A stretch of 64,000 nucleotides of DNA from Actinobacteria bacterium HGW-Actinobacteria-1 (GCA_002841355.1 PHFB01000002.1:62001-126000), one strand, 5' to 3'. Positions 6,786-15,800 are shown, counted from the first letter of the stretch. Notes: a model not told the origin generated them from the sequence alone. A program made the numbers and translations.

Positions 6786-9127
6786 TCACGCTCCGGGGAC
6801 TGCGGCAAAGCGGGCAGGGTGAGCGTGAAGGCCGAGCCCGTGCCGAACTCGCTCTGCACCGTCAACTCGCCGCCGAGCAGCGCAGCCAGTCGCGACGAAA
6901 CCGCAAGCCCAAGCCCGGTACCCTCGGGTCGGCCATCGCGCACGCGGACCTGCGTGAACGCCTCGAAGATGCGCTCGAGGTCCGCCCGTGCGATTCCGGG
7001 ACCCGTATCCGTCACCGTGATGTCGAATACGCCGTCTCGTCGCGCAATGCTCACCTCAACGGAGCCCTGGTCGGTGAACTTGATCGCATTGCTGAGCAAG
7101 TTGAACAGGATCTGCCGCACCAAACGCGCGTCCGACACGATCTCGTCCGACTCGTCTGCTCCCGTGACCGAGAGTGCCAGCCCGATTGCATCTGCCTGCG
7201 GACGAACGCTTTCGACGATCTCACGCACCTCGGCAGACAGGTCGAATGCCGCTTGCTCAGACTCCATGCGACCCGCTTCGACCTTCGTGAGGTCGAGTAC
7301 GTCGTTGATGAGCGACAGTAGGTGCTTGCCCGAGGAGTTGATCATCTCCATCTGACGGCGCTGCTCGGCGTTCAGGACACCCGCCAGTCCCTGCAACATG
7401 ATGTCCGAGAATCCGATGACCGAGTTGAGCGGCGTGCGCAGCTCATGGCTCATGCTCGCCAGGAAGTCGCTCTTCGCGTTGTCCGCCAGGGCGAGTGCTT
7501 CGTTCAGTCGCTCCAGCTCGCGTCCCGCCTCGGCGGTCTGATCATAGAGCGCCTGCAGCTCTTCGTTGGCAACCTCAAGTTCCTCGTTCGTTGCAGCCAG
7601 CTCCTCGTTGGTGGCAGCCGTTTCTTCGTTGGCAGCCTGGAGCTCCTCGTTCGTCGCAGCGAGCTCCTCGTTCACGTCCTGGAGCTGCCCTGTGCGCTCT
7701 GCCACCAGAAGCTCGAGGCTCTCTTGGTAGCGCTTGACCTCCTCCTCGGCGGCACGGCGCTCGGAGATATCGTGTGTGAACGCGATGAAGTACCGCTTAC
7801 CAGTTCGCTCGGTGATCTGAAGCCGTGAGACCATGGGGTAGTGAGAACCGTCCTTGCGACGATGGACGCTCTCGAACGTGAGCATCCCACGCTTCCCGCC
7901 AATGAGCGGCGCGACAAGCGCGTCGAACGATCCCTGCGTGAACTCGGTCAGCAGGTCGAGCGGCGTCATCGAAAGCAGCTCCTCGGCTGGGTACTTCGTG
8001 TTCTCGATAGCGCCCTGGTTGCAGTAGGTGAAGCGCATCGTACCGGCATCGAACACGTAGACCTCGTTGAGGCTTCGGTCGATTGCCGCGGCCAGCCAGG
8101 CGCGCTCCGCCTCCGCCTCCAGCTCCTGCCGCAGGAGCCGCGAGCTCTGGATGCGCAACGCAAGCACGATGCCGAGCAGCCCGAGTATCAGCACGAGCAC
8201 GCCTGCTGCCACCGTGGTGAACAGTCTCGTTCGAAGCGGTGCATATACCTCGGACGCATCAATCCGAGCGACGACGGCCCACGGCGATTCCGGCACGAGC
8301 TTGGTGGCCGCAACTACCGGGACTCCCCGGTAGTCCACGCCGTCCATGACCGTCTCATTGCCGAGTACGGCCTGTACTGCCGGAACATTGGTGGCGGTGA
8401 GCGGGATTCGCGTATTGAGTGCGGCGTTATCGCGGAACCTCAGGTCGTTTAGGAACAGGACATCCGTGCCATCGCGCTCAACCAGCAGCGTTTCTGCACT
8501 CGCTGAGTCGCCCGGCCATTGTTGGATGTACGGATAGAGGAACATGTAGGGATTCACCTTGAGTGCGACAACGGCGATTGGTCGGCCACCGCGAGCGTCC
8601 GCTATGGGCACAACCACGGAGAGGTGGACTTGACCTGCGCCTGGCCCATCGCGATGGAAGTCCGCGATCGATACATCGCCGGTCTCCATCACGTGTGCCG
8701 CTTCCGAAGCCAGACCCGGGTCGACGGTACTCGTTGCCGACGGGTACGAGAGCACTCGTGTGCCGGACGCATCGATCAACGAAGCCATCGAGTAGTCGTC
8801 GGCGGCCTGGACCTCTTCGAGCCAGAGCAGGAGTTCCGCACGCGCCGACTCGCGGTCCGGCCCGTTCAGAGCACGCTCCACAAGCGGGCCGAACCCAGGG
8901 GTGCGCATGAGAACGTCACCGTCGCCAATCCGCTCGGCGCGCCAAGCGGATATCTCGGTCGTCTTCAGGTCGACGATAGCCTGCAACTGGTCGCCGACCT
9001 GTTCATGCACGGATTTCTCATACGTTCTGTACGAGACGAGACTAACCGCGACGATGGCTATCGAGAGTGCCGCGTAGAGTGTCAGCAGCAGTCCTCGCGT
9101 TCGCCTGATCTCGTCATGCTGCGGCAC
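6782..9127 (-). CDS. Membrane sensor histidine kinase with extracellular Cache-like domain and PAS
   Basis: A GTG at 9127 is the preferred start because GGAGGT lies 10 bases upstream; a longer frame to 9208 has no such site. The 781-aa product has a membrane segment at about 12-33, a roughly 270-residue extracytoplasmic sensor of the double-Cache type, a second membrane segment near 300-325, then a PAS domain with TCNQG-like core (FTYCNQGAIENTKY). A long coiled coil built from NEEL-containing heptads follows, then HisKA (SMSHELRTPLNSVIGFSDIM) and HATPase_c (NLLSNAIKF, DTGPGIA, GTGLGLAVS). No receiver domain or cognate regulator is visible nearby. It lies between a P-II gene and amt, so a role in nitrogen or osmolyte sensing is possible but only by position. 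Confidence 0.9.
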   Translation of the reverse strand: MPQHDEIRRTRGLLLTLYAALSIAIVAVSLVSYRTYEKSVHEQVGDQLQAIVDLKTTEISAWRAERIGDGDVLMRTPGFGPLVERALNGPDRESARAELLLWLEEVQAADDYSMASLIDASGTRVLSYPSATSTVDPGLASEAAHVMETGDVSIADFHRDGPGAGQVHLSVVVPIADARGGRPIAVVALKVNPYMFLYPYIQQWPGDSASAETLLVERDGTDVLFLNDLRFRDNAALNTRIPLTATNVPAVQAVLGNETVMDGVDYRGVPVVAATKLVPESPWAVVARIDASEVYAPLRTRLFTTVAAGVLVLILGLLGIVLALRIQSSRLLRQELEAEAERAWLAAAIDRSLNEVYVFDAGTMRFTYCNQGAIENTKYPAEELLSMTPLDLLTEFTQGSFDALVAPLIGGKRGMLTFESVHRRKDGSHYPMVSRLQITERTGKRYFIAFTHDISERRAAEEEVKRYQESLELLVAERTGQLQDVNEELAATNEELQAANEETAATNEELAATNEELEVANEELQALYDQTAEAGRELERLNEALALADNAKSDFLASMSHELRTPLNSVIGFSDIMLQGLAGVLNAEQRRQMEMINSSGKHLLSLINDVLDLTKVEAGRMESEQAAFDLSAEVREIVESVRPQADAIGLALSVTGADESDEIVSDARLVRQILFNLLSNAIKFTDQGSVEVSIARRDGVFDITVTDTGPGIARADLERIFEAFTQVRVRDGRPEGTGLGLAVSSRLAALLGGELTVQSEFGTGSAFTLTLPALPQSPERD

Positions 9128-9318
9128 GTGCGTAGGCACCTCCCGGTTGCGCGGCTCCTTCAGTATTCCCCACGAAGCTGCAAAGCGCCACGTCACGCCG
9201 TGGTCCACTACTGTTCACGGGTGTTTCTCCGCACCGAAACATGCAAGCAATCCTGCGCTCGTACGCTATTCCCGAGAGATCCGCTCGCCGTTTCAGGCGA
9301 CGCTCTCGTCCGCACAAC

Positions 9319-9375
9319 CGGCAGACAACGGCGTCTGCCGAATCGGTCTGCGTGATGCACAACGGCCGGTTCGGC
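9319..9375 (+). promoter_or_regulatory. Leader region of amt with two overlapping hairpins
   Basis: The 319-bp gap 9128-9446 holds no gene. Within it CGGCAGAC (9319-9326) pairs perfectly with 9333-9340, and GCCGAATCGG (9337-9346) pairs with CCGGTTCGGC (9366-9375) with one wobble. The two stems share bases 9337-9340, so they cannot form together. A GTTTC/GAAAC inverted pair lies further upstream (9223-9240). The arrangement could be an attenuator or protein site for amt-glnK; no known riboswitch class was recognised. Confidence 0.35.
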
Positions 9376-9446
9376 GACGAGCGATCAGCGATCTGCGGTA
9401 GCGCCCTCTCCAAGGTGAGGTTGTCGGACAACAGGAGGTGTGACTC

Positions 9447-11066
9447 ATGAAGTCACGCACGAAAGCTGCTTGCAAGCAGCTCACATGGCGGGATATAGCG
9501 CTGCGCGCCGGTGTGCGCACCGTTATCCTCACGGTACTTGCAGTCGTTCTTATGACCGGCATCGCGTATGCGGCGGGCGACCCAACGGGCGCTGCGACCG
9601 GCGGCATCGACAACGTGACGGCCGCAACGGCCGGCGCACCCACGTTGCAGGAGGTCGCCGGGGACGTCGGCCACCTCTCCATCTCGATGAACGTGTTCTT
9701 CGTGATCATCGGTGTGGCGCTCATCTTCTTCATGCAGGCGGGTTTCATGCTCGTTGAGACCGGCTTCTGCCGAGGGAAAAACGCCGCGCACGTAGCGATG
9801 ACGAACTTCGTCATCTTCGCGATCGGCGCGCTCGCCTACTGGGCGGTCGGCTTCGCGCTCCAGTTCGGCTCCTTCGGACCGATCGGTCTCCTCGGTGGTG
9901 CGCAGGGTGTGCTCGACGGCAACGCCTTCCACCTCTTCGGACAGGCCGTCGCTGGCACCAAGGGCTTCTTCCTCGGCTCGCTTGGTGACGGGACGCTCGA
10001 CGTGGGCGCCTTCGCGTTCTTCCTGTTCCAGATGGTGTTCATGGACACGGCTGCAACGATCGTCACGGGTGGTATGGCCGAGCGTTGGAAGTTCTCGGCA
10101 TTCGTTCCGTTCGGCGTGTACATGGCGGTCTTCACCTACCCGCTCTTCGGCATGTGGGTCTGGGGCGGTGGCTGGCTCGCGCAGCTCGGCGTGAACGCGG
10201 GCTTCGGCCACGGCGTCGTCGACTTCGCCGGCTCAAGCGTCGTCCACGCGGTCGGTGGCTTCTCGGCACTGGCCGGCGCACTGGTGATCGGGCCGCGCAT
10301 CGGCAAGTTCAAGGCCGACGGCACGCCGGTCGCCATCCCGGGTCACCACATCCCGATGGCGATCCTCGGCACGATCATCCTCGTGTTCGGCTGGATGGGC
10401 TTCAACGGCATGAGCACGCTTTCCGCCGGCGACCTTCGCTTCACCGTCATCATCGCGAACACGATCCTTGCTGGCTCTGCGGGCTGCCTCGCAGCGATGT
10501 TCCTGGTGTGGAAGCTCTGGGGTCATCCCGACCCCTCGATGAGCGCGAACGGCATGCTCGCCGGCCTCGTGGCCATCACCGCTCCGTGCGCGTTCGTGAC
10601 GCCGTGGGCAGCGGTCATCATCGGCATCATCGCCGGTCTGCTCGTGGTCGGCTCGGTCATCTTCTGGGAGCGCGTTACCAAGATCGATGACCCGGTCGGC
10701 GCGGTCTCCGTGCACGGCGTCAACGGCCTCTGGGGCATGATCGCCCTCGGCCTGTTCGCCGACGGCACCTATGGCGCTGGCTGGAACGGCGTCGACGGTG
10801 CGGTCACCGGTCTGTTTTATGGTGACGGCGGCCAGCTCATCGCTCAGCTCATCGCATGCGTAGTCGTTGCCGCCTGGGCATTCGGCACCATGTACGTCTT
10901 CTTCAAGATCCAGGCGAAGACCACGGGCCTTCGCTCGAGCGAGGCGGACGAGATCGCAGGTCTCGACGCCACCGAAATGGGCGTGCTCGCCTACCCCGAC
11001 TTCGCTGGAAGCGGTGCGATGAGCGCGGGTGCATTCCCCGAGGTTCCCGTTGGGAGTGAGGCATAA
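9447..11066 (+). CDS. amt: Ammonium transporter (Amt family)
   Basis: 539-aa ammonium channel. The ATG has a clear AGGAGGTG site seven bases upstream. Residues 1-47 include a basic start and a hydrophobic segment ending AYA, compatible with a cleaved signal peptide as in other Amt proteins, followed by 11 membrane segments. Conserved features are visible: VDFAGSSVVHAVGG with the Asp and first pore His, and VSVHGVNGLWGMIALGLFADG with the second pore His. The cytoplasmic C-terminal tail GLDATEMGVLAYPDF corresponds to the regulatory tail of AmtB. The next gene starts immediately after the stop and encodes its P-II partner, the classic amtB-glnK pairing. It conducts ammonium or ammonia into the cell. 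Confidence 0.96.
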   Translation: MKSRTKAACKQLTWRDIALRAGVRTVILTVLAVVLMTGIAYAAGDPTGAATGGIDNVTAATAGAPTLQEVAGDVGHLSISMNVFFVIIGVALIFFMQAGFMLVETGFCRGKNAAHVAMTNFVIFAIGALAYWAVGFALQFGSFGPIGLLGGAQGVLDGNAFHLFGQAVAGTKGFFLGSLGDGTLDVGAFAFFLFQMVFMDTAATIVTGGMAERWKFSAFVPFGVYMAVFTYPLFGMWVWGGGWLAQLGVNAGFGHGVVDFAGSSVVHAVGGFSALAGALVIGPRIGKFKADGTPVAIPGHHIPMAILGTIILVFGWMGFNGMSTLSAGDLRFTVIIANTILAGSAGCLAAMFLVWKLWGHPDPSMSANGMLAGLVAITAPCAFVTPWAAVIIGIIAGLLVVGSVIFWERVTKIDDPVGAVSVHGVNGLWGMIALGLFADGTYGAGWNGVDGAVTGLFYGDGGQLIAQLIACVVVAAWAFGTMYVFFKIQAKTTGLRSSEADEIAGLDATEMGVLAYPDFAGSGAMSAGAFPEVPVGSEA

Positions 11067-11405
11067 ATGAAGAAGATAGAGGCAATCGTCCGCCCAGAAC
11101 GGCTGGAAGCAGTCAAGGAAGCACTCATCGGCCTGGGTCACGCTGGACTGACCGTCACCGAGGTCAAAGGTCACGGTATCCAGAAGGGCATCACGCAGCA
11201 GTGGCGTGGTCAGGAGTACTCGATCGACCTGCTCCCGAAGGTCATGGTCATGGCAGTCGTGCATGATCACGAGGTCAGCGATGCGCTTCGGGTCATCAGC
11301 GAAGCAGCCCGCACCGGCATGATCGGCGACGGCAAGATCTTCGTGAGCCCGGTGGAAGATATCGTCCGCATCCGTACCGGGGAGACGGGTACCGAAGCGG
11401 TGTAG
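11067..11405 (+). CDS. glnK: P-II family nitrogen regulator GlnK (second copy)
   Basis: 112-aa P-II protein whose ATG directly follows the amt stop codon. It has the N-terminal MKKIEAIVRPERL, T-loop GQEYSIDLLPK with the modifiable Tyr, B-loop TGMIGDGKIFV and C-terminal RIRTGETGTEAV. In well-studied bacteria GlnK inserts its T-loop into the Amt pore to shut the channel when nitrogen is plentiful; the operon position here supports the same job. It clearly resembles the P-II copy at 6444-6785 (shared WRG..Y....LLPK and GDGKIFV blocks) but differs at many surface positions, so the two may respond to different partners. Confidence 0.95.
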   Translation: MKKIEAIVRPERLEAVKEALIGLGHAGLTVTEVKGHGIQKGITQQWRGQEYSIDLLPKVMVMAVVHDHEVSDALRVISEAARTGMIGDGKIFVSPVEDIVRIRTGETGTEAV

Positions 11406-11427
11406 CACTGCACTCGCGTGTTCCACA

Positions 11428-11459
11428 GAAGGGCCCGCCTCCCCCCCGGCGGGCCCTTC
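11428..11459 (+). terminator. Terminator of the amt-glnK operon
   Basis: A perfect 12-bp GC-rich stem (GAAGGGCCCGCC and its complement) with an 8-nt loop lies 22 bp after the glnK stop, followed by a short T-containing tail (CGTCTT). Most likely a rho-independent terminator. Confidence 0.8.
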
Positions 11460-11477
11460 GTCTTCCCGCGATACGGA

Positions 11478-11509
11478 ACAAGGGTGGATGCTTCTGCATC
11501 CACCCTTGT
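11478..11509. terminator. Second hairpin after amt-glnK
   Basis: A perfect 14-bp inverted repeat (ACAAGGGTGGATGC and its complement) with a TTCT loop. It has no clear T run on either strand. It may back up the preceding terminator or belong to an unrecognised transcript in the region up to 11896. Confidence 0.55.
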
Positions 11510-11896
11510 GGTTCTCAGTAGCCGGGGCGGCCTTCGCACCGCCCGAGTCGCCCCTCCACAGGGCCATCCTAGGGAGATACTTGGCCAAGTGAGTGGTCCC
11601 TCTCGGCCGCACTCCCGGAAATTCCAGAGGCTTATGCCCGATGTCCCGTTCGGCCGTGCCCCTTCGAGTACGTACACTTACTTACGAGGTTGCCGTCTTC
11701 CGACGACCTGACACGATCACGAACTGAACCTACACAACAGCTAAGCGGGAATCTTCCTCTGCCACCCCGGCTGAAACTGGGATTCTATCGCTCTCAGACC
11801 GGCGTCACCTCCGATACCTGCATCGGCCTCCGGAGGCTCAATCCACCTCCGTCACAGTTGGTATACCCGCACGTGGCGTGACGCTCACAAAAACAA
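11510..11896. other. 387-bp stretch without a recognisable gene
   Basis: No open frame here has convincing coding character or a ribosome site. The stretch has many short dyads: GGGGCGG/CCGCCC (from 11524), a 12-nt palindrome ACTTGGCCAAGT (11579-11590), a GTC-TTCC-GAC hairpin near 11695 and a palindrome GCCTCCGGAGGC near 11826. Because both ends are closed by terminators pointing inwards, an independent structured RNA is possible, but I could not match it to RNase P RNA, tmRNA, SRP RNA, 6S RNA or a known riboswitch. Confidence 0.3.
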
Positions 11897-11930
11897 CGTC
11901 GCCGGCGAGAATGTGCTCTCGCCGACGACG
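11897..11930 (-). terminator. Intrinsic terminator of the selenoprotein gene
   Basis: On the minus strand a 14-bp stem (one G-U pair) with a 6-nt loop is followed by a U-rich tail TTGTTTTTGTG. It lies 19 bp beyond the TAG of the rhodanese-thioredoxin gene, in the right place and orientation to end its transcript. This supports the view that the gene ends at 11950 and not at the UGA at 12190. Confidence 0.9.
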
Positions 11931-11949
11931 TGATCATCGTTGCTGCGTG

Positions 11950-12684
11950 CTACTTGAGCGCGTCCAGCTGCTGGCGCAACTGCGCCTCGCTGACCTCACC
12001 CACGATCTCCTTGTTGATGGAACCGTCGGCGTTCACGAACTCGAACGTCGGAACGAACTGCGCACCAAGCTGGTTCGCGAGATTCGCGCCCTCGGCGTCC
12101 TTCTCGACGTTGTAGAGCTTGAACTCGACCTTGCCCTCATACTCCTTCTTGAGCCCGTCGACCACGGGCTTCATCTTCTGGCACGAGGGTCACCAATCGG
12201 TGTAGAACTCGTACAGCACCGGTAGGCCGCTGGCAGACGGCGCGAGCGATCCCACGACGGTACCACCCGGACCCGATGTGACATCGCCATCCCAGGCGAC
12301 GATACCGTTCTGCAGGTTGTACACAGTAGTGAAACCCGCCGAGACCAGGATCTGCATCGCTTCGACCGACCGCGAACCCGTGGCACAGTACACGAGGATC
12401 GGCTCGGTCTTGTCCCACGAGCCCATCGCTGCGCTCAACTGATCGAGCGGAACGTTCTCGGCCTCAGGGATATGCCCGGCTTCGAACTCAGATGTGGTGC
12501 GCACGTCGATGATCCGCACGCCCTTGTCTTCCAGCGTCTTCGCTGCTTTGTTCTGCACGTTTCCCGCAGCCGGAAGGCTGCTGCTGCAGCCCGCCAGACC
12601 GAGCATGGCCACGACGGCGAAGAGTGCTGCCGCGATGCCTACGATGCGCAGACCGCGGAGCTGGTCACGCTTCAAAAGATGCAC
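11950..12684 (-). CDS. Predicted selenoprotein: rhodanese-thioredoxin fusion lipoprotein with in-frame UGA (Sec)
   Basis: The GTG at 12684 has GAGGAGG five bases upstream. The frame reads 164 codons, then UGA (12190-12192), then 79 more sense codons to TAG, 244 aa if UGA is read as selenocysteine. Residues 1-32 are a lipoprotein signal with lipobox LAGC. Residues about 50-135 are a rhodanese domain (IIDVRTTSEFEAGHIPEA) with active-site YCATGSRS. Residues about 155-244 are a thioredoxin fold: LYEFYTDW-U-PSCQKMKP replaces the usual W-C-x-x-C, and cis-Pro is in FVPTFEF. UGA falls exactly at the first catalytic Cys, both sides are in frame and conserved, and a SECIS-like hairpin follows, so recoding is far likelier than a nonsense mutation. 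It presumably acts as a membrane-anchored thiol/selenol oxidoreductase or sulfur-transfer enzyme outside the cell. Confidence 0.85.
12152..12192 (-). promoter_or_regulatory. Candidate bacterial SECIS element with recoded UGA
   Basis: In the mRNA the UGA (12192-12190) is followed by 19 nt and then a 7-bp perfect stem AGCCCGU / ACGGGCU (12170-12164 and 12158-12152) closed by the loop GGUCG. The loop starts 26 nt after the UGA. Known bacterial SECIS hairpins lie just 3' of the UGA with an apical-loop G among the first two loop bases, and the E. coli fdhF loop also begins GGUC. The hairpin therefore fits what SelB needs, though only experiment or a SECIS search would prove it. Confidence 0.7.
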
Positions 12685-12705
12685 AAGTACCTCCTCAAAG
12701 GTGCA

Positions 12706-12734
12706 GATATACCCTGCCAGGTATTATGCAGCAA
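12706..12734 (-). promoter_or_regulatory. Candidate promoter of the selenoprotein gene
   Basis: On the minus strand TTGCTG (complement of 12729-12734) and TATATC (complement of 12706-12711) are separated by 17 bp, placing the transcript start about 15 bp before the GTG at 12684. The match to the housekeeping sigma consensus is reasonable but not perfect. Confidence 0.45.
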
Positions 12735-12854
12735 GGTTCGTGCCGTGATAAGAGAGCTTTGACCAGGACGGTTTCGTGGCACAATGATTCTTTGGGGCCC
12801 TTCTGCTGCGTTCAACTGCGCAGGGCGGCTGAGCGTCGGACCGAGAGCGTGGAC

Positions 12855-15800
12855 ATGGCACAAGCTGACTCTCCTCAACGCTGGATGATTCCCTCCGGCG
12901 ACGATCCTCTTCGCGGAGAGCTTCTGAGCGCCGAGCGGCTCTCCGAGGCTGCCCGAGAACTGGCAGGGCACCAACCGTGGACCGCCGCGGAGATGCTGCG
13001 CGCAACCCCGCTCCTTTCCCTTGTCGAACGCGCCGAGGAATCGCTCAACCGGGTGTACACCAGCCTCGCACTCGCAGTGCGCGACCAGACTCCCGTATCC
13101 GTGTCCGCCGAGTGGCTGCTCGACAACTTCTATCTTGTCGAAGAACAGATCCACACCGTCCGAGACGATCTCCCCGACGACTACGGCGCCGAACTGCCCC
13201 GGCTGCTCGAAGGCGAATACCGGGACTACCCCCGGATCCTCGAAGCGGTCGCGTTGCTCGTAACGGCCACTGATGCCCGGCTCGACCGCGAGCATCTTGA
13301 GCGGTACGTCATGGCATTTCAGGATGTCTCGCCGCTGACGATCGGCGAAGTCTGGGCCGTGCCGATCATGCTCAGGATCTGCCTCGTCGAGAACCTACGC
13401 CGGCTGGCGCTGCGTGTGCTGTCCGCCCACGATGCCAGCGTCGCTGCAGACACCTGGGCGAACCGCATCCTGGAGGCCGCACAGAAGGTCGACGGTGATG
13501 TCCGTGTCGTTGTGGAGGCCATGGCGCGCACGAACTCGAACGCTAGCCCCACGTTCCTCATCAGGCTCGCCGGACGGCTGCAGGACCAGGATCCCTCGGT
13601 GGAGCCGGCTGTCGCCTGGCTTGAGGCAGCGATCGCCCGGAGCACCGAGTCCTTCGAAATGCTCACGTTCGCCGAGCATCAGGCCCAGGCCGCAGACCAG
13701 GTCTCCGTGGCTAACGCGATCACAAGCATCCGCTTCCTCGGCGCCCTTGAGTGGCGCGAGTTCTTCGAGGACTGCTCTCTTACCGAACATATCCTCCGAG
13801 AAGACCCATCGGGCGTGTACCCGCGCATGGACTTCACGTCGCGCGACCGCTACCGTCACGCCGTCGAGCAGATCGCATCTCGCTGCCCACACACCGAGAT
13901 CGAAGTGGCCGAAGCGGTTCTATGCCATGCACTTGAGGCGCTCCGGCGAGACGCGGCCGACCCGGTGGGCGGACACGTCGGTCACTACCTCATCAGTCGT
14001 GGACGCTACGCCCTCGAGCGCAGCCTTGATTACCGACCTCGCCTGCGCGAGCTCGCATACCGGGGACCACTCGCCAGCAAGGGCGTGATCTTCTGGGGGC
14101 TGTTGGGGGCATTCACCTGGCTGCTAGTGATCGGCATGGCCGCATACGTCATGAGACGCGGCGTCGGCACGGCATGGACGATCGCGCTCATCCTGCTTTC
14201 GATCGTCCCGCTTTCGGACCTGTCGGTGAACGTCGTCAACCGCATCGCATCGACGGTGTGGCCCGCGCGCACGCTCCCGAAACTCGACTTCCTGAGGCCG
14301 GTGGCCGTCGCGCACCGCACGATGATCGTGATCCCTGCGCTTCTCACCTCGCCGGGCGGGACGCAGGCGATCATCGACAACCTCGAGCTCGCCTATCTCG
14401 CGAACAAGGATGACAACGTCCGCTTCGGACTGCTCGGCGACCTGAAGGGCGGAGCCGAGGAGCGCATGCCGGGCGATGCGGCCGTGATCGATGCAGCACG
14501 TCACGGCATCGCGACGCTGAACGAGACGTATGGCGAGGATGGGACGGGTCCGTTCCACCTCTTCATCCGTGGTCGCCGGTTCAACGAGGCCGATGGTGTC
14601 TGGATGGGATGGGAGCGCAAACGCGGGGCGCTGCACGAGTTCTCGCAGCTGCTGCGCGGTGCACCCGACACGAGCTTCTCGGTGGTCGATGGCGACGAAG
14701 CGGTGCTGCCGACGATCACGTTCGTGATAACGCTCGACTCCGACACCGTCTTGCCACGAGACGGCGCGCGCAAGCTGGTCTCGACGATCGCCCACCCGCT
14801 CAACCGAGCGCAACTCGACGATGCGCGCCGCAAGGTCGTGCGCGGCTACGGGCTCGTACAACCACGGGTCGGCATGTCGCTAGAAGGAGCCGAACGCTCG
14901 CCGTTCGCATGGCTGTACTCGGGCGTGACGGGCATCGACCCATACGCTGGGGCCGTCTCGGACACGTACCAGGATGTGTTCGGCGAGGGTTCGTTCACCG
15001 GCAAGGGCATCTTCGAGGTCGACGTCATGAACGCCGTGCTCGAAGACCGCTTCCCCGAGAACACGCTGCTCAGCCACGACCTGCTCGAAGGCAGTTTCCT
15101 TCGCACGGCGCTTGCGAGCGACATCGAGGTGCTCGACGACCAGCCTGCCAGCTACGTCAGCCACGTGGCACGCCTGCACCGTTGGGTGCGCGGCGACTGG
15201 CAGACGCTGCCGTGGCTCGGACTGACGGTGCCCACCGCGACGGGGCGGGAGCGCAATCCCCTCTCGGCACTACACCGGTGGAAGATCATCGACAACCTGC
15301 GGCGAAGCCTGCTTGCACCGACGATGATGCTCTTCGCGGGCGCTGGCTGGATCGCGCTCCCGGGCCGCGACTGGGTGTGGCTGGCGGCGGTGCTCGCGAT
15401 TGTCTTCTTCCCGGTGTACTTCAGCATCGCCGACTCGCTGCTCTTCCGCCCGCGCGGCGCCGACGTGCGCGGCGACACGCACTCGATCGTGAGCGACTTC
15501 TGGCGGGACTCGGCACGTGCGCTGCTCAACCTCGCCGTGCTGCCGCACCAGGCGGTCGTCATGCTCGACGCGATCGTCCGCGCGCTGTGGCGGATGACGA
15601 TCTCGCACAAGAACATGCTCGAGTGGGAGACCGCAGCGGAGACGGAGCGTCGTCTCGGCTCGACTTCGGCCGGCTTCCTGCGCAGGATGTGGACCGGAGA
15701 GGCCGCGCTTGGCGCCATCGTGCTCCCTGCAGCGGTGCTCGACCCGGTCTCGCTCGTCTCGGCATCGCCGCTCGTGCTGCTGTGGGCGGCCGCGCCGCTC

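Noticed and set aside
7490-7720. Tandem DNA repeat considered as a CRISPR or minisatellite
   Set aside because: It is in frame within the kinase gene and encodes the coiled-coil heptads; there are no spacers.
11680-11720. SRP-RNA-like GGAA tetraloop after a GTCAGG on the minus strand
   Set aside because: The opposite side lacks the AGCAGC loop and no outer helix can be formed.
11740-11840. Possible tRNA-Sec on the minus strand
   Set aside because: A UCA triplet sits in a 7-nt loop, but the stem has a mismatch and there is no T arm, acceptor pairing or long variable arm.
12190-12684. Rhodanese gene ending at the UGA plus a separate thioredoxin gene or nonsense mutation
   Set aside because: The UGA replaces the active-site Cys exactly, the downstream part has no start codon or ribosome site at the right place before the W-x-x-C motif, and a SECIS-like hairpin follows.
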